A DNA stretch of 64,000 nt, taken from the NCBI GenBank assembly GCA_026874595.1, contig CM049317.1:39274401-39338400 (forward strand), written 5' to 3'. The notes under the pieces are model-generated. The model was not told the DNA's origin and made no database searches. It was given only the letters and a program-made list of their open reading frames with translations. Position numbers and translations under genes: made by a program. Shown here piece after piece: positions 10,576-20,587 of this stretch (position 1 is the first letter of the stretch; each line of letters starts with the position of its first letter). The stretch comes from Sipunculus nudus. Lineage: Eukaryota > Annelida > Sipuncula > Golfingiida > Sipunculidae.

Positions 10576-10890
10576 ATGTCCCCCCCCCCCCTCACGGGGA
10601 GGCATATTGTTTTCAGTGCCATTGTCTTTCAATGTCGTCCTCATGTGTAGGATATCTTGTGAACATAACCCCATAACTTTTGAAGTATTTCACATTTTGT
10701 CCTCAAATATAGTACACCATTTGTTCCAACCAAAATCACAAAAAATTAAAAAAAATAAGTGACCTTGACCTTCATCTTCAAGGTCAAATCTGCAGAAATG
10801 TGAAATATTTTTGTGAACCCCATAACTTTTGAAGTATTCCACATTTTGTCAAGTTTGGTTCACCAATTGTCCCTACCAAAACGCTCCTTG
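10576..10890 (+). mobile_element. Family G element (ATGTCCCC hairpin), 5' end clear, 3' end unresolved
   Basis: A 5' hairpin of ATGTCCCCC... and ...GGGGAGGCAT starts directly after the T run of a GATGCCACCTGTATTTTT module. It is followed by two copies of a module with CCCATAACTTTTGAAGTATT (10670 and 10820) and by GTGACCTTGACC text. The family A 3' end follows at about 10891, so the G 3' end is either lost or just before it. A related G-rich/C-rich hairpin start is at 26631. Confidence 0.55.
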
Positions 10891-10925
10891 AATTCAGCTG
10901 AGCGTCATGGCCCATGGGCCACTTG
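10891..10925 (+). repeat. Family A 3' terminus with palindrome
   Basis: AATTCAGCTGAGCGTCATGG is followed by a GGCCCATGGGCC hairpin and CACTTG, then TTT. The same terminus recurs at 14187-14220, 32222-32256, 56099-56130, 61553-61585 and 62282-62316. Confidence 0.8.
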
Positions 10926-12065
10926 TTTACATATAGTGGGCACAACAATTATTAATTAAAAGTTTTTCAAATTAACATACCCTTGCTTCCACAATGAATG
11001 TAGGAATATATAGGTCTTCCATCCCCAGGCAGATGTATCATTATATTCTTATTGAATCATAGTATGACACAAGCTTTCTCTCCACCTTCCCAGGCCAGTC
11101 CAAACTGTCCCAAGACATCATCAATGCCACATTGTCCTTGGTGTCATGCACCACTCGCAAAAGCACAACGTGAAGGCCTGACAAAAAGTCGGCAGCTGTC
11201 ATATAATAAATTCTGGTATGTTTAAATAATACTTTCCTAACATAAGCATACCTGTGTTTTGCATTTGCTGAAATTTTACAAAAAGCATACCTGTATGCTT
11301 ATTTTAGATAAGCATACCTGTATTTTGCATTTGCTGGAATTTTACAAAATTTTCTGACAACCATTTCCATATCTGCTCAGAAATTCTAAATATTCTATGA
11401 GTTTTAGTGTTCCCACCTCATAAAGCTGCTCAGCCACTATAAGCTATCTTAAGATATCTTGAGTTTAGTATCAATTGAAAAATTAATATTTTGGACACAT
11501 CTTGGCATGCACCCAATCGAATACCATGCATGTATCCACATAGAACAAGAGCTGCTAATGATTTTAGTGATCAGAAAAAGAAACAGTCACAGTTAGTCAA
11601 TTTATCAGGTAGCCCAGCCTGTGGTCATACAAGTCTGGATAAAATAGTCCTACAGTGATGGTAGGAGATATATTCATTCCTGTTCATGAAGCTCTCAGAT
11701 ACATGTACCTATACTAATGTATCAATTTCAGTCTGGCCCATGGACATTGGATCTTTCTTTCTTAATATAAGATCTTGTTAACAGAAATGTGTGGCCTGCT
11801 CCACTTGCTTCATGTATTGAAATTCAGATGTTTTGTTGTCATCCTAATTTGCATGCCTAATTATCCTTGATCCCATAGTGATTTGAATGTTGGCTTACAG
11901 ACTGCACAAAGCCTGGCAGCCCCAGACTCTGCTTCACTGCCAGCCTTGTCTTCATTTATGTTTCATGAAGCTTGTGTCTCCTCACTATATTAACTGTCAT
12001 GCAGCTGTTTCATCTAGAATTGTGTATGTCATAAGTCCCTGCCTCAACTCACTCAATATAAAGGA
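10926..12065. other. No repeat end or gene recognised; small local duplication
   Basis: A short duplication at about 11241-11345 repeats TAAGCATACCTGT and TTTTGCATTTGCTG. The remainder looks single-copy. ORFs such as 11887-12072 have no family signature. This could be host intergenic or intronic sequence. Confidence 0.35.
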
Positions 12066-12378
12066 TGGGTAAATGTTGCTAAGGGGGAAGACACTGCTGA
12101 TCATGTACAGTTGTACACACAGCTTCTACTGTGGGTACATTTTTTTCAGGACAGACACTACTAATAACATACAGTTGTACCCACACAAAACTTTTCAGGT
12201 GCAGATACGTCTAATAATATACAGGTGTACCCACAGCTTGTACAGTAAATGGTATTTTCAAGGGAAGACACTACTGATAATGTACAGTTGTACCCACAGT
12301 TTCTGCAGTGAGTAAATGTTGTTCAGGGGCAGACAGTACTGATAATGTGCAGTTGTACCCACAGCTTGTACAGAAATT
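12066..12378. repeat. 64-base tandem repeat, about five units, cut by a B insertion
   Basis: Units share GGAAGACACTACTGATAATG, TACAGTTGTACCCACAGCTT and TGAGTAAATGTTGTTCAG. Unit starts are at about 12085, 12150, 12200, 12262 and 12327, giving a period near 64 with one shorter unit. The last unit is cut after CAGAAATT by the composite element that starts at 12379. Confidence 0.8.
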
Positions 12379-13437
12379 GTATCCGCTAAAACAGAGTTTT
12401 GCGGATACTATGTTTTCAGCCGACCGCTGCCACTGCGTAGGTGTCCGGAGAACTCCTCCACAACCACTGGGCAGAATTATAAGAAACCTGGAATTATGTT
12501 CGGGCCACATGTGAACTGCTGCACCCTGATTTTGTTTTGACCTCTGACCTTTCATGACCAGCATTCATTTGTGCATCTGTTTCCATACATAAACCCACAT
12601 ATCTCAGGAACCATTTGACCGATCAGGAAAAAAATTTTGCTTTAAAACATACAAAAAAATGGTGGCACCACCTGCAACCATATTTGCACAGTGTCCATCT
12701 GTTCATCTGCCATGGGTTGAATCACTCATATCTCTGCAGTGGTTTGACTAATTCACCTGAAATTCGGCATGCATATACATCCTGGAAAGCTTTCTTGATT
12801 TTATGACAGGTGGCACCACCTACATTCGAATTTATGCTGCAGACATCCAAGCTCATATCTCAGGAACCAATCGACCATTTGGGCAAAAATTTTGCATGTT
12901 TATAGCTCTCACATAGCTCTTTATCATACGCTAAACTGGTGGCACCACCTGCAATCATTTTTGCACAGCGTCCGTCTGTTTGCCGTGGGATAAAATCACT
13001 CATATCTAGGCAGTGGTTTGACATATCAGCTTAAAATTTTGCATGTTTATACATCTGGGACAGCTTTCTGGATTTTGTGGTAGGTGGCGCAAACTACGTA
13101 CACATTTTGGCTGCAGACATCCAGGCTATTATGCAACACACCTCACTCTGTTTCCCCTTGCCACTCAATCCATGCCTCACTTCACCTTTCCCACTCTGAT
13201 TTTGGTGGATACAAGTAGTCGCTTGTTGACTACCCATATTCTAGTTTTTGTGTTGTGTGCACCCATGCCAGAATTGCAGCAGTGATTTTTGTTTAATTGT
13301 TTCTTGTTCTAAGTTTTTAGTACTTGCATTGTTCATATACATGTTACACATGTTCTTGAAAAGTTATGGTCCAGCATTGAAGCATTATACCTGGTGTTAT
13401 CTCACTGCACAGGTTCGCATTAGGCCTGTAGGCCTTG
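12379..13437 (+). mobile_element. Composite: B element joined to a family C 3' tail
   Basis: 12379-13244 is a B element: hairpin GTATCCGCTAAAAC / GTTTTGCGGATAC, modules with GGTGGCACCACC at about 12662, 12809 and 12940, a 3' hairpin GTAGTC...GACTAC, and CTAG. 13245-13437 is the last 190 bases of family C: TTGTGTTGTGTGCACCC, the GCACAGGTTCGC subterminal repeat, the AGGCCTGTAGGCCT hairpin and CTTG before TTT. The same B-to-C-tail junction occurs at 31882/31883, where the left flank is a C element. Here the left flank is the 64-base satellite. It may therefore have moved as one unit. Confidence 0.75.
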
Positions 13438-13704
13438 TTTTAACAAAAAAAAATTTAGGACTTGAATCCCAAGCTCTGCATATTGCAAATTTATTTTATT
13501 AATTTATTTTTTTCATATTCAAATGTGATTAAAGATTAAGGTCTAATATTACAAGTGCTTATTGACATGTTTGATTATATAATACGGTGTTAATACTTTG
13601 TAACATTTCATTCTTATCTTTTAAGTTGGCTAGACCTTGCTATGAATAACACTGGTACACTCAATCAGGAATAATTGGGCAAACTTTCATGTGATTTAAT
13701 TTTT
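13438..13704. other. AT-rich spacer, nothing recognised
   Basis: No repeat end, protein motif or RNA gene is visible between the composite element and the next A-like element. Confidence 0.35.
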
Positions 13705-14220
13705 AGCTCACATGCCAATATATATTTCACTATTGAGAACTATTACATTAACACTTTTTTTTAATGTATCCTTTCATACAACACTTAGACCCATAACTTT
13801 TTTTTCCTTATTGCAGCATTTAATGGTTTCAGGCCACAAGTTTTATATATTACACATTGCAGATGCAATGTATACCTAATTGTCAAATTTGGTTTATAAT
13901 CATTTGAAATGGAAAATTTTAATTTTTAAAGCATTTTATTTCAGTTAATAAATTAAATGTGTATTATTATGCTTCAGCTCATTTCCATTATTCTATCATT
14001 TACAGGGTTTTCGTAAAATACCATTGGATATATTTACATGCATATTACAGTCACTTAGTTGAAATACTGAAACTTTTACAAATGCATGTTTGTGATCATG
14101 AGAGGCTCCTGCATCTTTGATGTAGTCCATAAAAGTGCCAAGTCAACACAACCACTAGGATGTTTTACAAATATTCTCAGAATCAAATTCAGCTGAGTGC
14201 CATGACCCAAAGTTCCCTTG
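13705..14220 (+). mobile_element. Short degenerate A-like element
   Basis: TTTTTAGCTCACATGCC at the left resembles the A start without the second hairpin arm. The right end AATTCAGCTGAGTGCCATGA, then CCCAAAGTTCCCTTG before TTA, is a degraded A 3' terminus. Interior modules are not recognisable. The pairing of the two ends is an inference. Confidence 0.45.
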
Positions 14221-14651
14221 TTACACTAGTTATTTAATATGAAGATCTCTTGAAAAAAAATCTAATGAAGATGTGAGGACTATGTATGAATATTCTTACA
14301 GCTGTAACAAAAAAAAAACATGAATCTTTGATTATACAGGTTTAAGAGTTAATGGCTTAGTAGGTAAATTTAGTTAGTCTGTGCAGTGTTAGATTGTGAC
14401 AGCTGCCTTGGTAGGAGTTCTGTTTGATTAGATTTTGAGAGGCACAGGATTCTTTTTAAGCAGGCTTTCAGTAAGTCCCATGAGGCGAGCTGCTGGTATA
14501 TTAAAACACTTAGTCTTTTAAGAATCAGCTGCAACAAAAGGCAGCCAGCTCTCAGGACATGTATTTAGGATTTTGTGAATCAATAATGTTTTGTCTTCAG
14601 TACTTTTTCTTTCTGTGTTTTTCTTGCTGTACCATTGTGTGCTGTTTACAG

Positions 14652-14734
14652 CAGTCTCTCTGACTGAGTTTAATGAATGCAGAATCTGTGAAGCTGGATC
14701 AAGTGACAGGGACTGTCTTATTACTCAACCTAAG
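14652..14734 (+). CDS. Candidate internal exon with a Ly6/uPAR-like cysteine pattern
   Basis: A long pyrimidine tract (14600-14645) ends in TTTACAG, a good splice acceptor, and is followed by an open stretch that includes EFNECRICEAGSSDRDCL and runs on to ITQPK, then AAG and a GT. The spacing C-x2-C-x7-C resembles the first loop of Ly6/uPAR-type secreted proteins. The hydrophobic peptide in the larger ORF from 14591 is the translation of the pyrimidine tract, so it is not taken as a signal peptide. No partner exon was found, and the donor (GTTATC) is weak. This may be a lone or false exon. Confidence 0.25.
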
Positions 14735-15207
14735 GTTATCAGTACTTTTCCTGCCACTCTCATGTCTAATGAATTATTAATCATGATGTATTTGTGTTTA
14801 TATACACAGGAAAAGGTACTGATTTCTCATGTCAGTGAAGCTGAACAAAGGTCATTTTTCAATTGTCTGTGTATGTGTTTGTCATTATTATCTTTGCCAC
14901 AGCAGAGCAGGGGATATAGTGATCAGCCTTGTCTGTCCATCTGTCCGCCATCGGAAAATTCATATGCAGAACAGAGGTCACAGTTATCTTGTTTTGAAGT
15001 GTAGTAATAGAAATTCCCAGTTGACTGCAAAATTCCAGGTCTGCAATCCTTTTGGGTTGTAATAAACCCTGTTAGCACACATCCAGTTGATGGCCAAACA
15101 GTGAAGGGTGCGTGTTCTTTTTCTCAGTAGACTTATAGTTGGCTGAAAATAATAAAAAGATCCAGGAGCAAGGGACTTAAATGTCAACAGGAGTGGTATA
15201 TGGACCT
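14735..15207. other. Unassigned sequence before the 49-base satellite
   Basis: It contains a short GTCTGTCCATCTGTCCGCC microsatellite-like stretch (about 14930) of the kind seen next to A-type 5' ends, but without the hairpin. The ORFs at 14829-15062 and 14984-15289 have no family motif, and the latter runs into the satellite. Confidence 0.3.
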
Positions 15208-16515
15208 GATGAGGCATGGTAATGCAGTCATAGACCTCACAGCATGGTTCAGTTATGATGAGGCATGGTAATACAGTCCTAGACCTCACAGCATGGTTCA
15301 GTTATGATGAGGCATGGTAATGCAGTCATAGACCTCACAGTGTGATGAGGCATGGTTATACAGTCCTAGACCTCACAGCATGGTTCACTTATGATGAGGC
15401 ATGGTAATGCAGTCATAGACCTCACAACGTGATGAGGCATGGTTATACAGTCCTAGACCTCACAGCATGGTTCAGTTATGATGAGGCATGGTAATACAGT
15501 CCTAGACCTCACAGCATGGTTCAGTTATGATGAGGCATGGTAATACAGTCCTAGACCTCACAGCATGGTTGAGTAATGATGAGGAATGGTAATACAGTCC
15601 TAGACCTCACAGCATGGTAGAGTAATGATGAGGCATGGTAATACAGTCCTAGACCTCACAGCATGGTTGAGTAATGACGAGGAATGGTAATACAGTCCTA
15701 GACCTCACAGCATGGTTGAGTAATGATGAGGCATGGTAATACAGTCATAGACCTCACAGCATGGTTGAGTAATGATGAGGCATGGTAATACAGTCATAGA
15801 CCTCACAGCATGGTTCAGTTATGATGGGGCATGGTAATGCAGTCATAAATCTCACAGCGTGATGAGGCATGGTAATTCAGTCATAGACCTCACAGCTTGG
15901 TTCAGTCATGATAAGGCATATTGTAATACAGTCATAGACCTCACAGCATGGTTCAGTCATGATGAGGCACGGTAATACAGTTCCAGACCTCACAGCGTTG
16001 TTCAGTCATGATGAGGCATGGTAATACAGTTCTAGTCCTCACAGCATTGTTCAGTCATGATGAGGCATGGTAATACAGTTCTAGACCTCAGAGCATGGTT
16101 TAGTTATGATGAGGCATTGTAATACAGCCATAGACCTCACAGCATGGTTCAGTCATAATAAGGCATGGTAATACAGTCATAGACCTCACAGCATGGTAGA
16201 GTAATGATGAGGCATGGTAATACAGTTCTAGACCTCAGAGCATGGTTTAGTTATGATGATCGAGGCATTGTAATACAGTCATAGACCTCAGAGCATTGTT
16301 CAGTTATGATGAGGCATGGTAATACAGTCATAGACCTCACAGCATGGTAGAGTAATGATGAGGCATGGTAATACAGTTCTAGACCTCAGAGCATGGTTTA
16401 GTTATGATGAGGCATTGTAATACAGTCATAGACCTCAGAGCATGGTTCAGTTATTATGAGGCATTGTAATACAGCCATAGACTTAACAGCATGGTTGAGT
16501 CATGAGGAGGCACCG
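15208..16515. repeat. 49-base satellite array, about 27 units
   Basis: The unit is GATGAGGCATGGTAATACAG followed by TCATAGACCTCACAGCATGG and TTCAGTTAT, with the first two starts at 15208 and 15257. Some units are about 12 bases shorter because the GCATGGTTCAGT part is missing (about 15340 and 15430, for example). Neighbouring units share private variants, such as GAGTAATGATGAGGAATGG and CTAGACCTCAGAGC, in blocks. This points to spread by unequal exchange of multi-unit blocks. No ORF or centromere-type protein box was recognised. Confidence 0.95.
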
Positions 16516-16539
16516 ACCTTGGATGGATAACTACTACCC

Positions 16540-16622
16540 ACTCTCATCGCAAAGTTGGAAATCGAACTAGGGTCACCAGCGGAGAAGGCCAAGCATTTTA
16601 CCAATCAGCTGTCTAGGCCCCT
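16540..16622 (-). mobile_element. tRNA-derived SINE head
   Basis: Read on the reverse strand from 16622: GGGGCCTAGACAGCTGATTG resembles a tRNA 5' end with an A box. AGTTCGATTTCC about 35 bases later resembles the B box (GGTTCGANTCC). Cloverleaf pairing is not convincing, so this is a SINE promoter head rather than a tRNA gene. It abuts the satellite array. Confidence 0.5.
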
Positions 16623-16629
16623 TTGCTTT

Positions 16630-16895
16630 TTGCATATCCATACATCTTTCATGGCTTTCTAATACACAAGACTGGTGATGCCACCTACAATAATTTTTGT
16701 GTTGTGTGCACCCATGCCAGTATTTCAACAGTGACATTATTATAATTGGTGCATGTACTTGGATTCAAAAAGTTCAGTGCTTGAATTGTACATATACATA
16801 TCACACTTGTACGTGTAGAGTAACGGCCCAGCACGGAAGCGTTATACCTGATGTATATCTCATTGCTCAGGTTTGCATTAGGCCTGTAGGCCTTG
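16630..16895 (+). mobile_element. Family C 3' tail, truncated at its left
   Basis: It has the C text ACAAGACTGGTGATGCCACC and an uninterrupted AATTTTTGTGTTGTGTGCAC, which is the site occupied by B in the C copy at 28.7-32.1 kb. It ends with the subterminal CTCAGGTTTGC, the AGGCCTGTAGGCCT hairpin and CTTG before TTTT. Confidence 0.75.
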
Positions 16896-17211
16896 TTTTG
16901 TTTTTACATCAAACTACCATTTTTCGACATATCACAGCAAAATAATTTTACACTAAATCTACAAAAATATTATACCAGTGGATGCGCAGGATCATCAACT
17001 TCAACATGCAAAAAAAAAATTCAATGAAATGTGGTCAAGCTTTTATTTAATAGACAAAAATAAGGGTCTGTTATATTGCACAATTATCTTGACATGACCA
17101 GGCTTGTGACAACGCAAACCAAACTGAGGATGCCTTTAAAAAGGCCTATGATCACCTATCATTATTACCAAACACCTAAATAGTGACAAATTCACCTTAA
17201 TATTGCCTGTG

Positions 17212-17213
<2 letters not shown>
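16896..17213. other. AT-rich spacer, nothing recognised
   Basis: No repeat terminus or coding signal is visible. Confidence 0.3.

Positions 17214-17285
<72 letters not shown>
17214..17285. repeat. (AT)n microsatellite, about 72 bases
   Basis: A pure AT dinucleotide run. It sits at the edge of the family H palindromic repeat, as does the run at 22075-22118. Confidence 0.95.
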
Positions 17286-17289
<4 letters not shown>

Positions 17290-17425
17290 CAGTCAATGTG
17301 TAAAATCGATCAATTTGTAAATTGCCTGAAATTTTCAGTCAGTTTACAAATTGCTTATTCAGTCAAATGACTGAAATTTTCAGGCATTTTACAAATGGAT
17401 TGAAATATCATTCAATTTATTTGAC
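17286..17425. repeat. Family H palindromic repeat, copy 1
   Basis: It is made of alternating direct and inverted pieces: CAATTTGTAAATTGCCTGAA, CAGTCAGTTTACAAATTG, ATGACTGAAATTTTCAGGCA and TTTTACAAATGGATTGAAAT. It would fold into several short stems. A second copy is at 21930-22075, also next to an (AT)n run. It resembles a MITE, but no target duplication was seen. Confidence 0.6.
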
Positions 17426-18430
17426 ACATTGACTGAAATATAAAAGAATAAAATACTGTTATTATGAAATAACAGAGATTTAAATGACAAATTATATAAT
17501 TTGATATACCTTACTAGCTCCTACAAAATATTCATATATTTCCTATCATACTTTTGCATAGTTTAATGTTTTATTCAATCAAGAGCATCTGTTTGGCTAA
17601 ATTCTTATTCTTGCAGAAATACAAACGTTAAATTATATGAGATGTTAAATTTCTATCACATTTTCTGAAATTTTGGGGAATATTTTCTCTTCAGAAACAA
17701 ACAACATGTAAACATGTTTGACCTAAAGATACTTTAGTTAGCAAATGTTCCCTTGGAACCCCCCAACCTTTTAATCTACCGCTGGTTATATCACAATAAA
17801 ACTTTCAAGTCCTGGTTTGAACTCTAGATATCTACCTGAATTATTAAATTTGTTCTTAATAATACCTGATTTCCACAATGCCACTGAGTGAATTATGCCC
17901 TGTTATCAGTCAGTGTTTTAAGTTTAATTATATTTGATAGATCACACTTAGTTAATATTTGAGGAAACTGTCTTGCAGTTTGTTAAAAAATAACATATTT
18001 TACAGTCTGAAGTTATTTTATAAGGTAAAATGACATTCCTTTATTTGACAATATAGGGGTGGGGGAGGTATTAAGGTATGTCCAGTATGTTTGGAAAAGT
18101 TGGAGAGATGACCCCACCAAATTTTCACTTATGTACTGTCTCATTAAATGTTTACTACTCAACACTACCAGCCATGACAGTTTGACGCCACTCAGAGAAT
18201 GTGGATGGCAAACTCATTAAAGTAAACACAGTCGGAAATTATGATTGAACTATACTCTTTGTAAACTAATCTAAGCATGTTTTAAACAATGTAACTGTGG
18301 TAATCCTTCACTGTTCGACAAAAGTTTCTTATATTATTGCAGGTGACATTTTAATGTTTCATTTCTCATTCTTACATGAGCAAAGATGCAGTCATATGAG
18401 TTGTAAAATAGTATGCATATTAACCTCTGC
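17426..18430. other. About 1 kb of AT-rich sequence, nothing recognised
   Basis: No protein motif, repeat end, tRNA or satellite is visible. It could be host intergenic or intronic DNA. Confidence 0.35.
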
Positions 18431-18601
18431 TTTAACTTCTGCAAAGCCAAGCAGTGAGGGTTATGTTTTTGGCAGCGTATGTTTGTCTGTTTATCTGTTT
18501 GTCTGTTAGCACGATAACACAAAAAGTCCTCAACAGAGTTTGATGAAATTTTTAGGATAGCTCGACAATGATACAATTAAGGAACTATTGATTAAATTTT
18601 T
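18431..18601 (+). repeat. Dispersed repeat fragment (GAGGGTTATGTTTTTGGC type)
   Basis: The text AGCAGTGAGGGTTATGTTTT, then GGCAGCG, then a GTCTGTTTATCTG run, then TAGCACGATAACACAAAAAG, has the organisation of a dispersed repeat start with a microsatellite-like run. It is cut at the T run where the E element begins. Confidence 0.45.
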
Positions 18602-18689
18602 ATGCCCCCGCCACAAAGTGGCCGGGGCATATAGTTTTACCCATGTCCGTCCTTCCGTCATTCCGAAATCAAACAGTTGTATGGACTTT

Positions 18690-20440
18690 TTTTCTCAATG
18701 CCTGCAGATATTGGCCTGATTTTTGGTGTGTGGGCAGATAATCACCAGTTACAGATCGTGTTCGCGTTTCGTCCCGGTTGACCTACTTTTGACCGTTTTA
18801 CAGCTCCTAAACTTAGAAAATTTCATGAAAAATAGAAATTTTCATGACAAATACACGTGTACGGACTTTTTTTCGCAATGCCTGCAGATATTGGCCTGAT
18901 TTTTGGTGTGTGGGCAGATAATGACCAGTTACAGATCGAGTTCGCGTTTCATTCCGGTTGACCTATTTTTGACCGTTTTACAGCTCCTGAACTTAGAAAA
19001 TTTCATGAAAAATAGAAATTTTCATGACAAATACACATGTACAGACTTTCTTTCGCAATGCCTGCAGATATTGGCCTGATTTTTGGTGTGTGGGCAGAAA
19101 ATGACCGGTTACAGATCGAGTTCACGTTTCGTCTTGGTTGACCTACTTTTGACTGTTTTACGGCTCCTAAACTTAGAAAATTTCATGAAAAATAGAAATT
19201 TTCATGACAAATACACATGTACGGACTTTTTTTCGCAATACCTGCAGATATTGGCCTGATTTTTTTTGTGTGGGCAGATAATGACCAGTTACAGATTGAG
19301 TTCGCATTTCGTCCCGGTTAACATACTTTTGACCATTTTACGGCTCCTAAACTTAGAAAAATTCATGAAAAATAGAAATTTTCATGACAAATACACATGT
19401 ACAGCCGTTTTTAGCCCTCAGCTCATAGGCTGATGGGCTATTGTCGTCACCCAAGCTGTCCATATGTCCATCTGTTTGTCCGGTGTCTGTCCGTCTGTCC
19501 GTCCATTCCACGTCTGTTAACTTTCACCTTGTGAGCGGGATATCTCTAAAAGGATTCACCGTTGGAATTTTATTTCATCAGTGAAGATGTATATTGATAA
19601 AATCTCGGTCAAGTTCAAAGATGGGTGACCTTGACCCATTTTTCTACATTTTAGAGCTGATTATAGAAAAACACTCAGAAGTTTATATCTCAGGAACCAT
19701 TGTGTGGATTTTCACAAAACTTACTATGATCATTGGGTCTGTATGTGCTGCACAATTTTGATGGCGCTACCTGCAATTTCTGATTTTTTTAATGAAATTT
19801 TATCGGATTTTTTCAATTTTGGCCTTTTGTGCAGGATATCTCCAAAGGTATTCAACACAGGAACTTCATTTCTTCAGTGCTATTGCATTATATTTACAAA
19901 ATCTTGGTCAGGTTCAAAGATGGGTGATCTTGACCTACTTTTCAAGGTCACAGAGCTTAGTATAGAAAAAAACTTAGGAGCTTATTTCTCAGGAAGCATT
20001 TGGTGGATTGTTATGAAACATTGTATATACCTCTCCAATTTAAATTTATAAATGATTATCAACTTTTGCTAATATTCTAGTTTTGCAATGCAATGCTTAC
20101 AGATACTGGCCTAATGTTTGGTCTGTGGCCGCATAATGACCACTTACAGATGGACTTCGCGTTTTGTCCCAGTTAACCTATTTTTCACCATATGACAGAT
20201 CCTGAACATAGAAAATTTCATGAAAGACAGAAATTTTCATGAAAAATGCACATATATGGACTTTTTTTCACAATGCCTGCAGATACTGGCCTGATTTTTA
20301 GTGTGTTGCTTGATAATGACCCTTTACAGATCGAGTTTGCATTTTGCCCTTGTTGACCTACTTTGGACCATACAACACTTCCTGAACTTAAAAAATTTTA
20401 CAAAATTTAACAAATGTTTCTAATTTGCCCCAGGCGGGGG
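18690..20440 (+). repeat. 180-base core repeats of family E
   Basis: Units 1-4 (18701 to the insertion) are over 90% alike by eye. Units 5 and 6 (20096, 20276) are more diverged. Conserved pieces include GGACTTTTTTTCGCAATG, TGACCAGTTACAGATCGAG, TGACCTACTTTTGACCG and AAATTTCATGAAAAATAG. The more uniform 5' units suggest recent homogenisation at that side. Confidence 0.9.
19413..20080 (+). mobile_element. Family F element, 668 bp, inserted in an E core repeat
   Basis: The 5' end AGCCCTCAGC is mirrored by GCTGATGGGCT about 15 bases on (hairpin), followed by a GTCCATCTGTTTGTCC-type run. The 3' end is ATTCTAG. The interior has two modules with CTCAGGAACCATT / CTCAGGAAGCATT, ATGGGTGACCTTGACC and a TGATGGCGCTACCTGCAATT variant of the shared palindrome. 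The insertion point is the T run of core unit 4: five T left and four T right, against seven in unoccupied units. No 3' hairpin was recognised. ORF 19704-20051 is not supported as a gene. Confidence 0.85.
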
Positions 20441-20466
20441 CATTCGTGTCATTCCGACACATCTAG

Positions 20467-20587
20467 TTTAATATTGATAAGCAAGATTCTAGGAATCAGT
20501 GAAATATATTTGCAGGTAAGTCTGCATCTCTCATGCATTTAACTTATACTCCATTTATAGCACAACAGTATGTCTGGTTATTTCATT
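20467..20587. other. Short spacer between E and B
   Basis: Unassigned AT-rich sequence. Confidence 0.3.

Larger units (their letters stand above)
7830..10925 (+). mobile_element. Family A element with 5' hairpin and 3' terminus (A3), carrying hAT and G insertions
   Basis: The 5' hairpin AGCTCAGCTTACT / AGTCATCTGAGCT starts directly after the T run of a GGTGGCACTACCTGTATTTTT block in A2. Modules of about 300-340 bases repeat (key text GGACCTAGAATCTT at about 7935, 8268, 8605 and 8905, in variant form). The 3' end carries TTCAGCTGAGCGTCATGG, the palindrome GGCCCATGGGCC and the terminus CACTTG before TTT at 10925. GCTCAGCTGA at the 5' end and TCAGCTGAGC at the 3' end are inverted copies. A hAT-type element (9026-9818) and a G element (from 10576) are inserted. 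That the 7830 start belongs to the 10925 end is an inference from continuity. Confidence 0.7.
18602..20466 (+). mobile_element. Family E element (Helentron/HINE-like), complete, with F inserted
   Basis: The 5' hairpin is ATGCCCCCGCCAC / GTGGCCGGGGCAT, directly after TTTTT. Six core repeats have a period of exactly 180 bases: the motif CCTGCAGATA or its equivalent is at 18701, 18881, 19061, 19241, 20096 and 20276, the last two displaced by the F insertion. The 3' end has GCCCCAGGCGGGGGCAT (inverted to the 5' end), a hairpin GTGTC ATTCC GACAC and ATCTAG before TTT. Without F the element is about 1.19 kb. It has no ORF and is therefore non-autonomous. Confidence 0.9.

Noticed and set aside
12073-12564. 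ORFs on both strands across the 64-base repeat and the B start
   Set aside because: They span the satellite-element junction and repeat units; no protein feature.
14591-15004. 137-codon ORF that seems to start with a signal peptide
   Set aside because: The hydrophobic start is the pyrimidine tract of a likely splice acceptor, and the 3' part is cysteine-poor and repetitive. Only the short exon candidate was kept.
15208-16515. Possible CRISPR-like array
   Set aside because: The units are contiguous with no unique spacers, and the context is a eukaryotic genome. It is a satellite.
16540-16622. tRNA gene on the reverse strand
   Set aside because: A-box and B-box-like text is present, but acceptor and anticodon stems do not pair convincingly. 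It is better explained as a SINE head.
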